Translations under genes and position numbers: made by a program
Origin: an uncultured Bacteroidota bacterium
GTDB lineage: Bacteria > Bacteroidota > Bacteroidia > Chitinophagales > Chitinophagaceae
Direction: 5' to 3'
DNA: 64,000 nucleotides
Assembly (NCBI GenBank): GCA_903906365.1
Contig: CAIVKC010000057.1
Coordinates: 62,001-126,000 of the forward strand
In this document: in pieces, positions 7,540 to 17,218 of the stretch
Layout: the number at the start of each line of letters is the position of its first letter
Numbering within the stretch: position 1 is the stretch's first letter
Notes under the pieces: model-generated
What the model was told of the DNA's origin: nothing
The model's input: only the letters and a program-made list of their open reading frames with translations
The model's database searches: none

Positions 7540-10500
7540 GTGAACCGAAATACCATCTTGCTTTCTGTACTGCTTTTTGTTTCTTACCTGGAGGGATTCG
7601 GGCAGCCCGACGTGACCACCATGGACCTGAAACACCCCGCTAAATATGAAAACAAGCAGCTGGGTGCCGAAAAAACCCCGGACACAAAATTCACGGCCAC
7701 CAGGCGTTTCATGCAGGACAATATTACCCACTATAATTTTTATTTCAACGCCAATAATAAACTCAACGAGGTGGTGGCCCGGGCAAAGGTCCAGCACAGG
7801 GACGATTACACCAAATTGCTGTCCTTCTACAATTACAGCCTGGAAGGCACGGCCAGGGACAAAAAGGAGCTCGATTCCATCATTTACAAGTGTTCGGCAG
7901 GAATCCTGATTCATGACCTCCGCAATGCCTGGATTGATAACCTCTATATGCTGATGGGGAAGTCCTACTTTTTCCGCAACATGCCCGACTCTGCCTACAT
8001 CACCTTCCAGTACGTCAATTATGCCTTTTCCCCCAAAGAAAAGGGCGGATATGACATACCCATCGGCAGTAATGCCAACGCAGAGGAAGGCGGTAATGCC
8101 TTTACCATTTCAACCACGGAAAAACGAAATGCCTTTCAGAAGGTGTTTACCCTTCCCCCCAGCCGAAATGAGGCTTTCATCTGGCTGGTAAAAACCTATA
8201 TCTCAAAGGAATCTTACCCGGAAGCGGCGGGCCTCATTGAAATACTAAAGCACGATCCCCAGTTCCCGGCACGTCTACACAATGACCTCGAAGAGGTGCA
8301 GGCCCTTTGGTTTTACCAGCAGAAAGTATACGACAGCGCAGCCTATCACCTGAAGCTTGCCCTGGGTAACGCGGCCAGCACCAATGAAAAGGCGCGCTGG
8401 GAGTATCTGATTGCCCAGATGTATGAGCGGGTTGGTAAAACAGAGGAGGCAAAAACCTATTTTGAAAAAGTCTTCCGGGAGACCTACGACCCGGTCATGG
8501 AAGTATACGCCAGGCTTAATTTCATCCGCCAGAACAAGGGGGACAACCTGATTCTGCAAAAAAATATTGACGCCCTAGTTAACATGGCAAAAAAAGACCG
8601 TTATGAAAGTTACAGGGATATAATATATTACGCCGTAGCCCAGATTGAATTGGAAAACCATAACCAGCCGGCAGCCGAAGGTTACCTGCTGAAATCTGCC
8701 CGGTTTGCCCAGCCCAACAGCACACAAAAGAGCAAATCTTTCCTGCAGTTGGGCGACCTTACCTACGGAGACAGAAAATATAAGCTGGCCAAGAACTATT
8801 ATGACAGTGTCAATGTAAACGATCCGCAGGCAGTGGAAGACCCTGCCAGTCTCAATGACCGCCGCAAATCATTGGAAAAAATCGTAATACAGCTAAATAT
8901 CATTGAGCGCCAGGACAGCCTGCAACGCCTGGCCGGCCTGCCCCAGGCTGAGCGGGATGCCTTTATCAAAAAAATGGTCAAATCCATCCGCAAGCAGCAG
9001 GGCCTTCGTGATGAGGAGCAGCAGGGCGGGGATTCCTTTTTCCAGGGCAGTAGCGCCGCAGGCTCCGGAGGTCTTTTTGACAACGGATCTGCCAATGCGG
9101 AATGGTATTTCTACAATGCATCCCTGAAATCCAGGGGTTTTACGGATTTCAAATCCAAATGGGGTAACCGGTCCAACGTCGACAACTGGCAACTGAACTC
9201 CCTGTCCTCCAAACAGGCGGGACGGGTTTTCAATGACAAAAGCGGTGAACCCGGGGCTGCCGGGGCATCAGAGGCAGATAATGCATCCAGGGAGGTATCC
9301 TTCGCGTCCCTGCTGTCCAAACTTCCTCTGACCGAAGAGAAGATGAAGATATCCCAGGATTCCGTGGAAAATGCGCTGCTGGTGCTGGGGATCTCCTATC
9401 AGGAAGGTCTGCCGGATTACCTGGCTGCCATCGACACCTACGAAAAACTGCTCACTAGATTTCCCCAAACCAAAACCAAAGAGGATGTATTGTTTAACCT
9501 CTATTATTGCTACCGGAAGGCCGGTGACCAGGCCAATGCTGCCCGTATCCTTGCCATGATGAAACAATTGTTTCCCAAGGGCAAAAGAACAGCCCAGATC
9601 GTAGACCCGGCGGCGGCCGCTTTGGTGGCTGACGGGTTGAAGACGGAGGCGACCAGGAAATACGAAACCATCTACAATGCATTCATTGAGGGACGCTTTG
9701 AAGAAGCCCTGGCGCAAAAAAGGGAAGCTGACAGCCTGTATGGCAAGAAATTCTGGACCTCCCAGCTCCTCTATATTGAAGCCATTTATTTTATCCGGGA
9801 AAGGCAGGATGATTCGGCAAAAAGGCTGCTCAACCATATCATGAAGGAATTTGCCGGCAGCCCTATGTCCATCAAAGCCAAGAACTTCCTGGATGTGCTC
9901 GGACGCCGAAAACAGATTGAAGACTACCTGACCCGGTTAAAAATAGAACGTGTCAAAGAGGATTCAATGGTGGTCAGTGCGCCTGACCTGGTCCGAAACC
10001 AGCCCTTAAGAAGAGATTCCGCCAAATCAGGTCCATCCCGTGATGACACCACCCAGCTGGCCCGCACCAGGATTAAAGTCCAGCCTCAGCCAACCGCCCA
10101 GAACAGGGCCGCTGATTCCCTGCTGACCGCCCTGGAAAACCGGAAAATCATGGGAGCCCAGGCCGCCAAAATACGGCTGGATTCAACGCTGCTGCTCAGG
10201 ATGCGCCATGAAATGGACTCCCTGCAGGCGGCTATGAAAAAATCTCAGGCTGATTCCCTCACCTACGCCAGGCTTAAAAAACAGGCTGATTCTGTGTCAG
10301 GCGCTTTGCTCAGGCTGCGCTCAGATTCCCTGGCACTGGCCAACCAGCCCCGAAACATCAAATCTGTTTTTGCCTATACACCTGAAATGCCCCATTCGGT
10401 GGTGGTGCTGGTCAATAAGGTGGATCCGGTATATGTGACAGAAACAAAAAATGCGTTTTCCCGCTATAACCGGGAAACAGCGGATCCGGGCAAACCCCTT

Positions 10501-10752
10501 GAGATCATGAATGTGTCCCTTTCGGATACCACCAAAATGGCAGTCATCAGCGGTTTTGAGGATGCCAAATCCGCCCTGGATTATATGGCCAAGGTTAAAA
10601 AGCTGGCACCCCGGGATATCATTCCCTGGCTGCCCCAGGGAAAATACAGTTTCCTGATTATAACAGCCGGCAACCTGGATCTCCTGCTGACCAACCGCAA
10701 CCTGCCAGCATACCAACAATTTTTATCTGCCTATTTCCCCGGAAAATTTTAA
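7540..10752 (+). CDS. sprE: SprE/PorW-type TPR lipoprotein or outer-membrane-associated protein of gliding/type IX secretion
   Basis: A protein of about 1070 residues built of tetratricopeptide-like helical repeats: KNAWIDNLYMLMGKSYFFRN, a run of repeats over ~140-480, and a second set over ~610-850. Between them is a Gly/Ser-rich segment and the phrase AEWYFYNASLKSRGFTDFKSKWGNR, which I recognise as typical of SprE/PorW. The C-terminus (ENAFSRYNRE... PRDIIPWLPQGKYSFLIITAGNL) is also characteristic. SprE/PorW is needed for type IX secretion and for gliding in Flavobacterium. The frame runs from TTG 7513, but GTG 7540 gives a clean signal peptide (MNRNTILLSVLLFVSYLEGFGQ) and is preferred. Two type IX cargo proteins occur later in the window. 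Confidence 0.85.
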   Translation: MNRNTILLSVLLFVSYLEGFGQPDVTTMDLKHPAKYENKQLGAEKTPDTKFTATRRFMQDNITHYNFYFNANNKLNEVVARAKVQHRDDYTKLLSFYNYSLEGTARDKKELDSIIYKCSAGILIHDLRNAWIDNLYMLMGKSYFFRNMPDSAYITFQYVNYAFSPKEKGGYDIPIGSNANAEEGGNAFTISTTEKRNAFQKVFTLPPSRNEAFIWLVKTYISKESYPEAAGLIEILKHDPQFPARLHNDLEEVQALWFYQQKVYDSAAYHLKLALGNAASTNEKARWEYLIAQMYERVGKTEEAKTYFEKVFRETYDPVMEVYARLNFIRQNKGDNLILQKNIDALVNMAKKDRYESYRDIIYYAVAQIELENHNQPAAEGYLLKSARFAQPNSTQKSKSFLQLGDLTYGDRKYKLAKNYYDSVNVNDPQAVEDPASLNDRRKSLEKIVIQLNIIERQDSLQRLAGLPQAERDAFIKKMVKSIRKQQGLRDEEQQGGDSFFQGSSAAGSGGLFDNGSANAEWYFYNASLKSRGFTDFKSKWGNRSNVDNWQLNSLSSKQAGRVFNDKSGEPGAAGASEADNASREVSFASLLSKLPLTEEKMKISQDSVENALLVLGISYQEGLPDYLAAIDTYEKLLTRFPQTKTKEDVLFNLYYCYRKAGDQANAARILAMMKQLFPKGKRTAQIVDPAAAALVADGLKTEATRKYETIYNAFIEGRFEEALAQKREADSLYGKKFWTSQLLYIEAIYFIRERQDDSAKRLLNHIMKEFAGSPMSIKAKNFLDVLGRRKQIEDYLTRLKIERVKEDSMVVSAPDLVRNQPLRRDSAKSGPSRDDTTQLARTRIKVQPQPTAQNRAADSLLTALENRKIMGAQAAKIRLDSTLLLRMRHEMDSLQAAMKKSQADSLTYARLKKQADSVSGALLRLRSDSLALANQPRNIKSVFAYTPEMPHSVVVLVNKVDPVYVTETKNAFSRYNRETADPGKPLEIMNVSLSDTTKMAVISGFEDAKSALDYMAKVKKLAPRDIIPWLPQGKYSFLIITAGNLDLLLTNRNLPAYQQFLSAYFPGKF

Positions 10753-10833
10753 CATCCTGACAGGGAATCAGGTGCAATAAAAGAATTCCCGCTATTTTAA
10801 TAGATGCTTATTCCGGCTGAATTGTTCTTTTGT

Positions 10834-10841
10834 TACTTTCG
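10834..10841 (+). promoter_or_regulatory. possible -7 box of the PBP1A gene
   Basis: TACTTTCG differs from TAnnTTTG at one position and would give a leader of about 55 bases. The -33 region is weak. Confidence 0.3.
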
Positions 10842-10902
10842 GGTAAGATTTTTGTTGATCCAGTCGGGAGAAATCCGTTAATTAATAATAATTCAGTCTT
10901 TT

Positions 10903-13335
10903 ATGTCTAAAGCAACACGTGTTTTCTGGAGATTGTTTTTCTTCGGAATTACTGTTTTCCTGGTTTTCATCATCATGATCAACCTGAATCTGTTTGGGAC
11001 CCTGCCCTCCCTCAAGCAACTGGAAAATCCTTCCATTATGCTGGCAACAGAGGTATATGCAGAGGATGGCACGTCCATGGGCAAGTATTATAAGGACAAG
11101 AGCAACCGGAGCAATGTTGAATATAAGGATATATCCCCCAATGTCATCCATGCGCTGGTTTCCACCGAGGATGAGCGCTTTTACGAGCATTCCGGCATAG
11201 ACGGATGGGCCGTGCTGCGCGCGGTGGTAAAATTCGGCAAGGACGGCGGGGGCAGTACCATCACCCAGCAACTGGCTAAAAATATGCTGGACCAGGGATC
11301 AAAAAATATGGCCCGGCGCTTTATTGAAAAACTCAAGGAATGGATTATTGCGATCAAGCTGGAAAGAAATTTTACCAAAGAAGAAATCCTGGCCCTTTAT
11401 CTCAATAAGGTACCCTTTAGCGACAATGTCTATGGAATCCGGAATGCTTCCCGCACCTTTTTCCAGAAGGAGCCGGACCGTCTGAGTGTCGATGAAGCCG
11501 CCGTGCTGGTAGGTATGGTCAATGCCCCCACCCTGTATAATCCGCGCAGAAACCCAAAAGCGGCCATTGAAAGGCGCAATACCGTCATGAACCGGATGGT
11601 AAAAAACAATTTCCTGTCTGAGTCGGAAGTGGCCGCCCTCAAGCAAAAGCCCATCGACCTCAGTAATTATAAAAGAATTGACGAAAACAACGGGCTGGCA
11701 CCCTATTTCAGGGATGTCATCCGTGATGAGCTCAAAAGGTGGTGCAAGGAACACAAGAACCCTTCCACCAATGAGCCTTATAACCTCTATGAAGACGGGT
11801 TACGGATTTATACTACCATCAATCCCCGGATGCAGCTTTATGCTGAAGAAGCGGTAGCCAAACATATGCCCATTCTGCAAAAAGTACTGGCAGCGCAGTC
11901 CAGCGTCAGAAAAGGGCTCGTTTGGCAGGATCACAAAAATGTGCTGGAGGGTTATATGAAGAATTCTGACCGCTGGGAGAATATGAGGGACGACGGATTC
12001 AGTGATGCTGATATCAGGAAATCCTTTAACCAGCCCGTACCCATGAAAGTATTTTCCTGGAATGCGCGTCGTGAAAAGGATACCATCATGTCACCGCTGG
12101 ACTCCATCAAATATTCGCGTCAAATGCTGGAAACGGCCTTTATGGCCATGGATCCCATCACAGGGGCTGTAAAAGCCTGGATCGGGGGCATCGATTTCAA
12201 AACCTATAAATACGACCACGCCAATATCAACACCAAGCGTCAGGTCGGTTCCTCCATTAAACCTTTTCTGTACAGTCTGGCCATCGAGGAAGCCGGATTT
12301 GCCCCGGAAAGCCTTGTTCAGAATACGGCCCAGTATTTCCCCGGATCCGGCATGGTTCCGGCCAGGGGGCAGTGCAAAGGCAACGGAGACACCGTAACCA
12401 TGGCCACGGCCCTGGCTTATTCCCTGAACTGCGCTTCGGCCTATATCCTCAAACAGGTAGGTCCCCAGCGATTTGCTGATTTTCTAAAACAGATTAATAT
12501 CCCAACCAAAGTGGAGCCCTACCCTTCCATTGCCCTGGGAAGCTGCGATTTGTCCCTGTACGAAATGATGTGGGGCTATACGATGTTTCCCTCCAGCGGG
12601 TTTAGTTCAAAACCCTATTACATATCCCGAATTGAAGATAAGAACGGCAATGTACTGGCCCGTTTTGATACAGAAAGGAAAGAAGTCATCAGCCAGGCGA
12701 CCGCCTATACCATGTGCCGTATGATGCAGGGAACGGTAGATATAGGAACGGCCGTGGGTTTGCGCAATAGGCTTGGTGTTGCGGAAATGGGCGGCAAGAC
12801 CGGCACTACCAATGACAATTCTGACGCCTGGTTTTTCGGCTATACCCCCCAACTACTCGCAGGAGTATGGATAGGTTGTGATGACAGGTTCATAAGATTG
12901 GAAAGTGGCCTGGGACAAGGAGGAAAAGCAGCCATGCCCATCTGGGAATATTTCTTTTCCAAGGCGCTCTCAGACAAGACCCTGGGGCTTGACAGGCAGA
13001 TTAAATTCGTGCAGCCAGAAAACCTGAAGACGGAAGGCATGTATGATTATCAGAATATCATTGACAAAACACCCCCGCCGGGAGCCGAAGGCGTGGATGC
13101 CGGTAATGGCAATGCCAGTGAATATATGGATACCACCACACAGAAAGTGCCGGTAGATTCGAAATTATCCGGCGATGAGGAAAAGATCCTCAAAGAGGCT
13201 ACCATGGAAAACGTCAATAAGACCAAAAAGGACGAAAAAGCCTCGGCCCCGCCGCCGGCCCTGCCGCCCGATAAAAAGAAAAAGGGGCTGCTGCAGCGGC
13301 TTTTCGGTAAAACCAAAAAAGAGGGTGACCAATAA
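10903..13335 (+). CDS. class A penicillin-binding protein 1A (transglycosylase/transpeptidase)
   Basis: The 810-residue bifunctional peptidoglycan synthase has an N-terminal membrane helix (~9-30). The GT51 glycosyltransferase domain shows STEDERFYEHSG (catalytic Glu ~88), GGSTITQQLAKNM and KEEILALYLNKVPF. The transpeptidase domain shows SSIKPF (SxxK serine ~448), SLN (SxN, ~506) and KTGTTN (~631). The C-terminus is a Lys/Pro-rich tail (PPPALPPDKKKKG) about 70 residues beyond the fold. It polymerises lipid II and crosslinks stem peptides in the periplasm. It lies 150 bp after sprE on the same strand and close to the bactofilin operon, consistent with a cell-envelope cluster. Confidence 0.95.
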   Translation: MSKATRVFWRLFFFGITVFLVFIIMINLNLFGTLPSLKQLENPSIMLATEVYAEDGTSMGKYYKDKSNRSNVEYKDISPNVIHALVSTEDERFYEHSGIDGWAVLRAVVKFGKDGGGSTITQQLAKNMLDQGSKNMARRFIEKLKEWIIAIKLERNFTKEEILALYLNKVPFSDNVYGIRNASRTFFQKEPDRLSVDEAAVLVGMVNAPTLYNPRRNPKAAIERRNTVMNRMVKNNFLSESEVAALKQKPIDLSNYKRIDENNGLAPYFRDVIRDELKRWCKEHKNPSTNEPYNLYEDGLRIYTTINPRMQLYAEEAVAKHMPILQKVLAAQSSVRKGLVWQDHKNVLEGYMKNSDRWENMRDDGFSDADIRKSFNQPVPMKVFSWNARREKDTIMSPLDSIKYSRQMLETAFMAMDPITGAVKAWIGGIDFKTYKYDHANINTKRQVGSSIKPFLYSLAIEEAGFAPESLVQNTAQYFPGSGMVPARGQCKGNGDTVTMATALAYSLNCASAYILKQVGPQRFADFLKQINIPTKVEPYPSIALGSCDLSLYEMMWGYTMFPSSGFSSKPYYISRIEDKNGNVLARFDTERKEVISQATAYTMCRMMQGTVDIGTAVGLRNRLGVAEMGGKTGTTNDNSDAWFFGYTPQLLAGVWIGCDDRFIRLESGLGQGGKAAMPIWEYFFSKALSDKTLGLDRQIKFVQPENLKTEGMYDYQNIIDKTPPPGAEGVDAGNGNASEYMDTTTQKVPVDSKLSGDEEKILKEATMENVNKTKKDEKASAPPPALPPDKKKKGLLQRLFGKTKKEGDQ

Positions 13336-13504
13336 AGGGCGTTTTCTACCCAGCGGGTCTAGGTTCCTGCCTGTGGCCCATCCCGTCTCAATAAGCCTCC
13401 CTGCTTACAAGACTCAATGCATATAGCCGGAGGGCAGATACAGGAGCGCAGCTGAGGGCTGCTGGCTGGTAATTCCGGAAACGGGGAGTCCCGGCCTGTT
13501 TTTA

Positions 13505-13512
13505 TACCTTTA
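13505..13512 (+). promoter_or_regulatory. possible -7 box of the lacI-family gene
   Basis: TACCTTTA, one mismatch to TAnnTTTG, lies 30 bases before the ATG at 13543. No good -33 TTTG is seen. Confidence 0.3.
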
Positions 13513-13542
13513 TCCTGCCAGAAAAAATGAAATCATGGTGCC

Positions 13543-14565
13543 ATGGAAAAAAGACTGCCTACGATCAAAGAAATCGCCAAAGAACTCAATATCTCTGTAT
13601 CCACCGTTTCCCGCGCACTGCACAATCACCACAGCATTGGGTTGAGGACCAAAATGAAGGTGCAGGAGCTTGCCCGCAAACTCAATTATGAGCCCAATCA
13701 GACGGCTATCTTTTTCAAGCAGGGCAAGACCTTTTCCATCGGCGTGATTCTACCCAACCTGTCTGAATCCTTCTTTTCTTCGGCCATCAGCGGTATTGAG
13801 GATTTCGCCAATGCCCATAAGTACAATGTTCTGCTGGGTCAGTCCCATGATGACAAGGAAAGGGAAAAACAAATTGTGGAGACTATGAAGAACCACCGCG
13901 TGGACGGCATCCTGGTGTCAGTTTCGAAAAATACCACCAGCTATGAACATTTTGAAAGCCTGAAAAATTACCGAATCCCGGTGGTATTTTTTGACAGGAT
14001 ACCGGCCATGCCCGATATCCATTATGTAGCCTGTAACCTGGAAACCGGCATTCAGGAATCTGTAGATTTCCTGATCGGTGAGAAGCGTCACCGTATTGCT
14101 CTGATCAACGGTCCCGATACCCTGCTTGCCAGCAGGGAACGGCTGCAGGGTTTCCGAGGGGCACTAAAAAAACACAAAATAAAGCTGGATCCGAGGCTGG
14201 TGAGTTCAACTGATCTTTCGCTGGAAGGCACCAACAAAGCCATGCAACAGCTGCTTTCTCTCAAACCCAGGCCTACGGCCGTCATTGCCTTTAATGATTA
14301 CGTAGCCCTGGATGCCATTCAATATGCCAAGAAAGCCAATATAAAAATCAATAAAGACATCGCTTTTGTAAGCTTCGCCAACCTTCCCGTTTGCACCTAT
14401 ATGGATAATCCCCCCATTGCTTCGGTGGAACAATTCCCCTATCTGCAGGGAACCAAAGCAGCTGAGATCCTGCTTCAGCTGCTGGACGACCATAAGAATA
14501 GCCAGCTACAAAAGGCGGGTCCCTACAAAATTATACTCGAACCGAAACTGGAATTACACGGCTAA
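13543..14565 (+). CDS. LacI/GalR-family transcriptional regulator
   Basis: The 340-residue protein begins with a LacI helix-turn-helix (TIKEIAKELNISVSTVSRAL, residues 7-26) and hinge helix (VQELARKLNYEPNQ), followed by a periplasmic-binding-protein-like sensor domain: FSIGVILPNLSESFFSSAISGIEDFA, RVDGILVSVSK, IPVVFFDRI, KRHRIALINGP, PTAVIAFNDYVALDAI and IAFVSFANLPVCTYMDPP-type end. It should bind a palindromic operator with a central CG and release it on binding a sugar. It converges on the GH95-like gene with only 16 bp between stops and is the likely regulator of the minus-strand glycan block; a fitting double operator lies at 28731-28768. Confidence 0.92.
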   Translation: MEKRLPTIKEIAKELNISVSTVSRALHNHHSIGLRTKMKVQELARKLNYEPNQTAIFFKQGKTFSIGVILPNLSESFFSSAISGIEDFANAHKYNVLLGQSHDDKEREKQIVETMKNHRVDGILVSVSKNTTSYEHFESLKNYRIPVVFFDRIPAMPDIHYVACNLETGIQESVDFLIGEKRHRIALINGPDTLLASRERLQGFRGALKKHKIKLDPRLVSSTDLSLEGTNKAMQQLLSLKPRPTAVIAFNDYVALDAIQYAKKANIKINKDIAFVSFANLPVCTYMDNPPIASVEQFPYLQGTKAAEILLQLLDDHKNSQLQKAGPYKIILEPKLELHG

Positions 14566-14581
14566 TCCCCCGGCCGACACG

Positions 14582-16861
14582 TTATTGGTTTCCATTGCGA
14601 ATCTCCAGTATCTCCCCGGCTGCCATGGAAATAGAAAGAATATCGCCGCTGAGACTATATTTCTTTGTAGGGTCTGATAACAAAAAGGTCTTAAAAGGGA
14701 GCCTGATGCGCATCAGGGAATTACGGGCGGACCTGATGGTAACCAGCCTTAAGATACCCCCTTGCTTTTTCACGGAGACCAGAAATGCCCCTTCTGCCCT
14801 CAGGTCTGTAAAGGAGATATCATCCCAGGATGCAGGCACCGCAGGCAGGACCTGGATAAAACCCTGGTGACTCTGCAGCAGCATTTCCTGCAGGCCCTGG
14901 GCAAAGGCGAAATTTCCTTCCAGGGTGAAGGGACGGTATACAAAATCAGAATACTGACCACCCTTCTGGTCACCGTTGAGATGAAAACTGTTGGGAGCAC
15001 AAAAATTAGACGCAAAGATGCGCAGCATGCTAGCCGCGCTGTCGCCGCGTTGCGCCCTGGCATACAGGCAGGCCATCCAGCTGAAGGAATAGCCGCACCA
15101 CTGGCGTGTGCCCTTCTGTTCTATGTGACGAAGGGACTGATCTATCACCACCTTGTCTTCAGGATGGTCTACATTAAGCAGGCCCAGCGGATAAATGGCC
15201 ATGTAGGGAGACATATGCCGATGGGATTGTTCCAACTCCTGGCCGGGGGCCACCATCAATCCGGTCTGGTTAATGGCAAAACCGGGAAGTTCTCCGACCC
15301 GCTGCCGCCAGTGGATGGCCTCCTGTCTTTTTCCACAGGAATCGCAGACTTCCGCGGCCCGGCTAAAGACATAATTAACCAGGGACAGATCATAGTTGGT
15401 CCAGGTGGTGAACCAGGCCCGTATGCTGTTGTCAAAATATTCCGGGCTTGAACTTAAGGGCAATGCACGCTTTCCCTGCTGCACCCGGGTGATCTCCTCG
15501 AGATAAACAGCGACCTCATGAAAATAAGGATATACCTGCCCAATGAGCAGTTGCTTATCCATGGAATACTTCCACTGCCAGTAGAAATGCTGTGACAGCC
15601 AGGCACTGATGGTAGGCGACAGGGAATATTGAACCCAACCTCCCAGGGGAAATCCGTGCAAGGTCGCCACGCCGGGAACGTTAAGCCCCCCTACCCCGAA
15701 ATATTGACGCGTATAACGCAGATTCGCTCCCCTGATTTTCCAGAGCCAGTCTGTAAAAGTAGCGGCTTCGCGCAGGTGGTTGGAAGTATAAGTCGGCCAG
15801 TAACTGAGCTGGGTATTGAGGTCATTGTGGAAATCGCCTTTCCAGGGCGGCAGGTTTCCGTTATCTGCCGTCCAGATGGCCTGCAGTGTAATGGCCGGAG
15901 CCCCCGGGCGGGCCACAGATCCCAGTTTATACATTTCCAGATAATATTGTTTCTGCAGGGCCGGTTCGGGTATGGAAACCGAGGAGGCATGCCAGAAGGA
16001 TTTCCACCAACTCTGGTGGGCTGACCATCCTGTAGGTTCCGCAGGCCGAGGTTGTAATAGCGGGCCCCTTGCAGGTTTATTGCAGGTAATGGTCCAGGCC
16101 CCGATCATATGCCCGGGGGAAACCATGTTCCATTCCACATAGATCTCATAATAATTTTTTCCGGCAGTTGGCTGGTGATACAAAATGGAATGAGCCTGCC
16201 GGGTGACCCGGCCCTTTGGATAACCCAGTCTGGGCAGGCCCAGCCCCTCCACACTGTTGCCATTTCCACCAGGCAGGCCGGTGTTGTAACCGGGAATGCC
16301 CAATAGGGGTAAGCAGGGTATTCCCCGCAGGTGGTCAAACCCAAAATAGCCGGTCATCCGGGTGGCATGCACATAAATGTTACAGACGACCCCGCTTTCA
16401 AACCGGATGGTGTTAAGGGCCCTGGATATATCCAGCACATTGGAGCGTACCGGTCCGAAAGGTTTAATATCAAATTCAAGGGCGCCCGCAGGTATCTTGG
16501 TAGGATAGGCTGAATCTTCGTAGGGCTGGTCACCCAAGCGTTGAACCGTATCATACCTGTTGGCCAGGACCTGCTGACGAACCCACTCAAAATTGAACTT
16601 CTTCAGGTCCAGCGAGGGACGTTCATCCCAAAGATCGGCCCTGTCCAGGGAGATTCTCATCATGTCATTCCTTTTCCAAACCAATGCGCCCAGCATGCCA
16701 TTTCCCAGCGGCATGGCATCATCCCAGCGTCCGGCAAGGGTATCAAAACTGAGGTTGCAGTCCGGGGATGGCTGGGCCTGAGCAACCGGCAGCCCGAAAA
16801 TCAGCAGTGCCACTACCATCAATGGCAGGGGTTTGATTGAAAAGGGTTGAATTATTCGCAT
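14582..16861 (-). CDS. GH95-like glycoside hydrolase, secreted
   Basis: A 759-residue protein with a signal peptide (LMVVALLIFGLPVAQAQ). GH95 family marks are W46-D-D-A-M-P-L-G-N-G-M-L-G, PPWKGDFHNDLNTQLSYW (345-355), SSSPE (E474), SHRHMSPYMAIYPLG (546-560) and LEGNFAFAQGLQEMLLQSH (647-665). GH95 enzymes are inverting alpha-L-fucosidases or alpha-L-galactosidases with an alpha/alpha barrel. Two signature positions differ from the usual HxNINxQMNYW and IDGNFG: D347 replaces the first Asn of NIN and E648 replaces Asp. The substrate may therefore differ. The frame extends to 16936, but ATG 16861 gives the signal peptide and is chosen. It is the last gene of the minus-strand glycan block. Confidence 0.8.
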   Translation of the reverse strand: MRIIQPFSIKPLPLMVVALLIFGLPVAQAQPSPDCNLSFDTLAGRWDDAMPLGNGMLGALVWKRNDMMRISLDRADLWDERPSLDLKKFNFEWVRQQVLANRYDTVQRLGDQPYEDSAYPTKIPAGALEFDIKPFGPVRSNVLDISRALNTIRFESGVVCNIYVHATRMTGYFGFDHLRGIPCLPLLGIPGYNTGLPGGNGNSVEGLGLPRLGYPKGRVTRQAHSILYHQPTAGKNYYEIYVEWNMVSPGHMIGAWTITCNKPARGPLLQPRPAEPTGWSAHQSWWKSFWHASSVSIPEPALQKQYYLEMYKLGSVARPGAPAITLQAIWTADNGNLPPWKGDFHNDLNTQLSYWPTYTSNHLREAATFTDWLWKIRGANLRYTRQYFGVGGLNVPGVATLHGFPLGGWVQYSLSPTISAWLSQHFYWQWKYSMDKQLLIGQVYPYFHEVAVYLEEITRVQQGKRALPLSSSPEYFDNSIRAWFTTWTNYDLSLVNYVFSRAAEVCDSCGKRQEAIHWRQRVGELPGFAINQTGLMVAPGQELEQSHRHMSPYMAIYPLGLLNVDHPEDKVVIDQSLRHIEQKGTRQWCGYSFSWMACLYARAQRGDSAASMLRIFASNFCAPNSFHLNGDQKGGQYSDFVYRPFTLEGNFAFAQGLQEMLLQSHQGFIQVLPAVPASWDDISFTDLRAEGAFLVSVKKQGGILRLVTIRSARNSLMRIRLPFKTFLLSDPTKKYSLSGDILSISMAAGEILEIRNGNQ

Positions 16862-17015
16862 AAAAAAATATTTAATAAAAAAACAACTCTGAATTACGGG
16901 CAGGTGAAAGGAGGGCTGACCGTGAAGGGTTATCAATATTAATTAAAACCAGCCTAAGATGGCAGCCAATTTCCAGTTTGCCGCGCCATTTTAAGGATAC
17001 GTCTCATTTTTCGGC

Positions 17016-17034
17016 CGGGATTGAACCAATCCCG
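17016..17034. promoter_or_regulatory. palindrome upstream of the GH95-like and PepSY genes, possible operator
   Basis: CGGGATTG-AAC-CAATCCCG is a perfect 8-bp inverted repeat with a 3-bp centre, in the 357-bp gap between the divergent GH95-like gene and the PepSY gene. The rest of the gap holds no supported gene. Confidence 0.4.
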
Positions 17035-17218
17035 ATAGCTTTGAAACCGAACCATCAACCTTTCCGAATGGGCGCTACTGCTCCTGCATCCGGCCTGGGT
17101 CTTTCATCTTACCCGGCTGAAGGGCCAGCGGCAATGGTTCACCTTACCCTATTTTCCAAATACATATATCGGTACAACGACGGAATTTCTATTGAAAACC
17201 AAATAACAGGCAAATACC

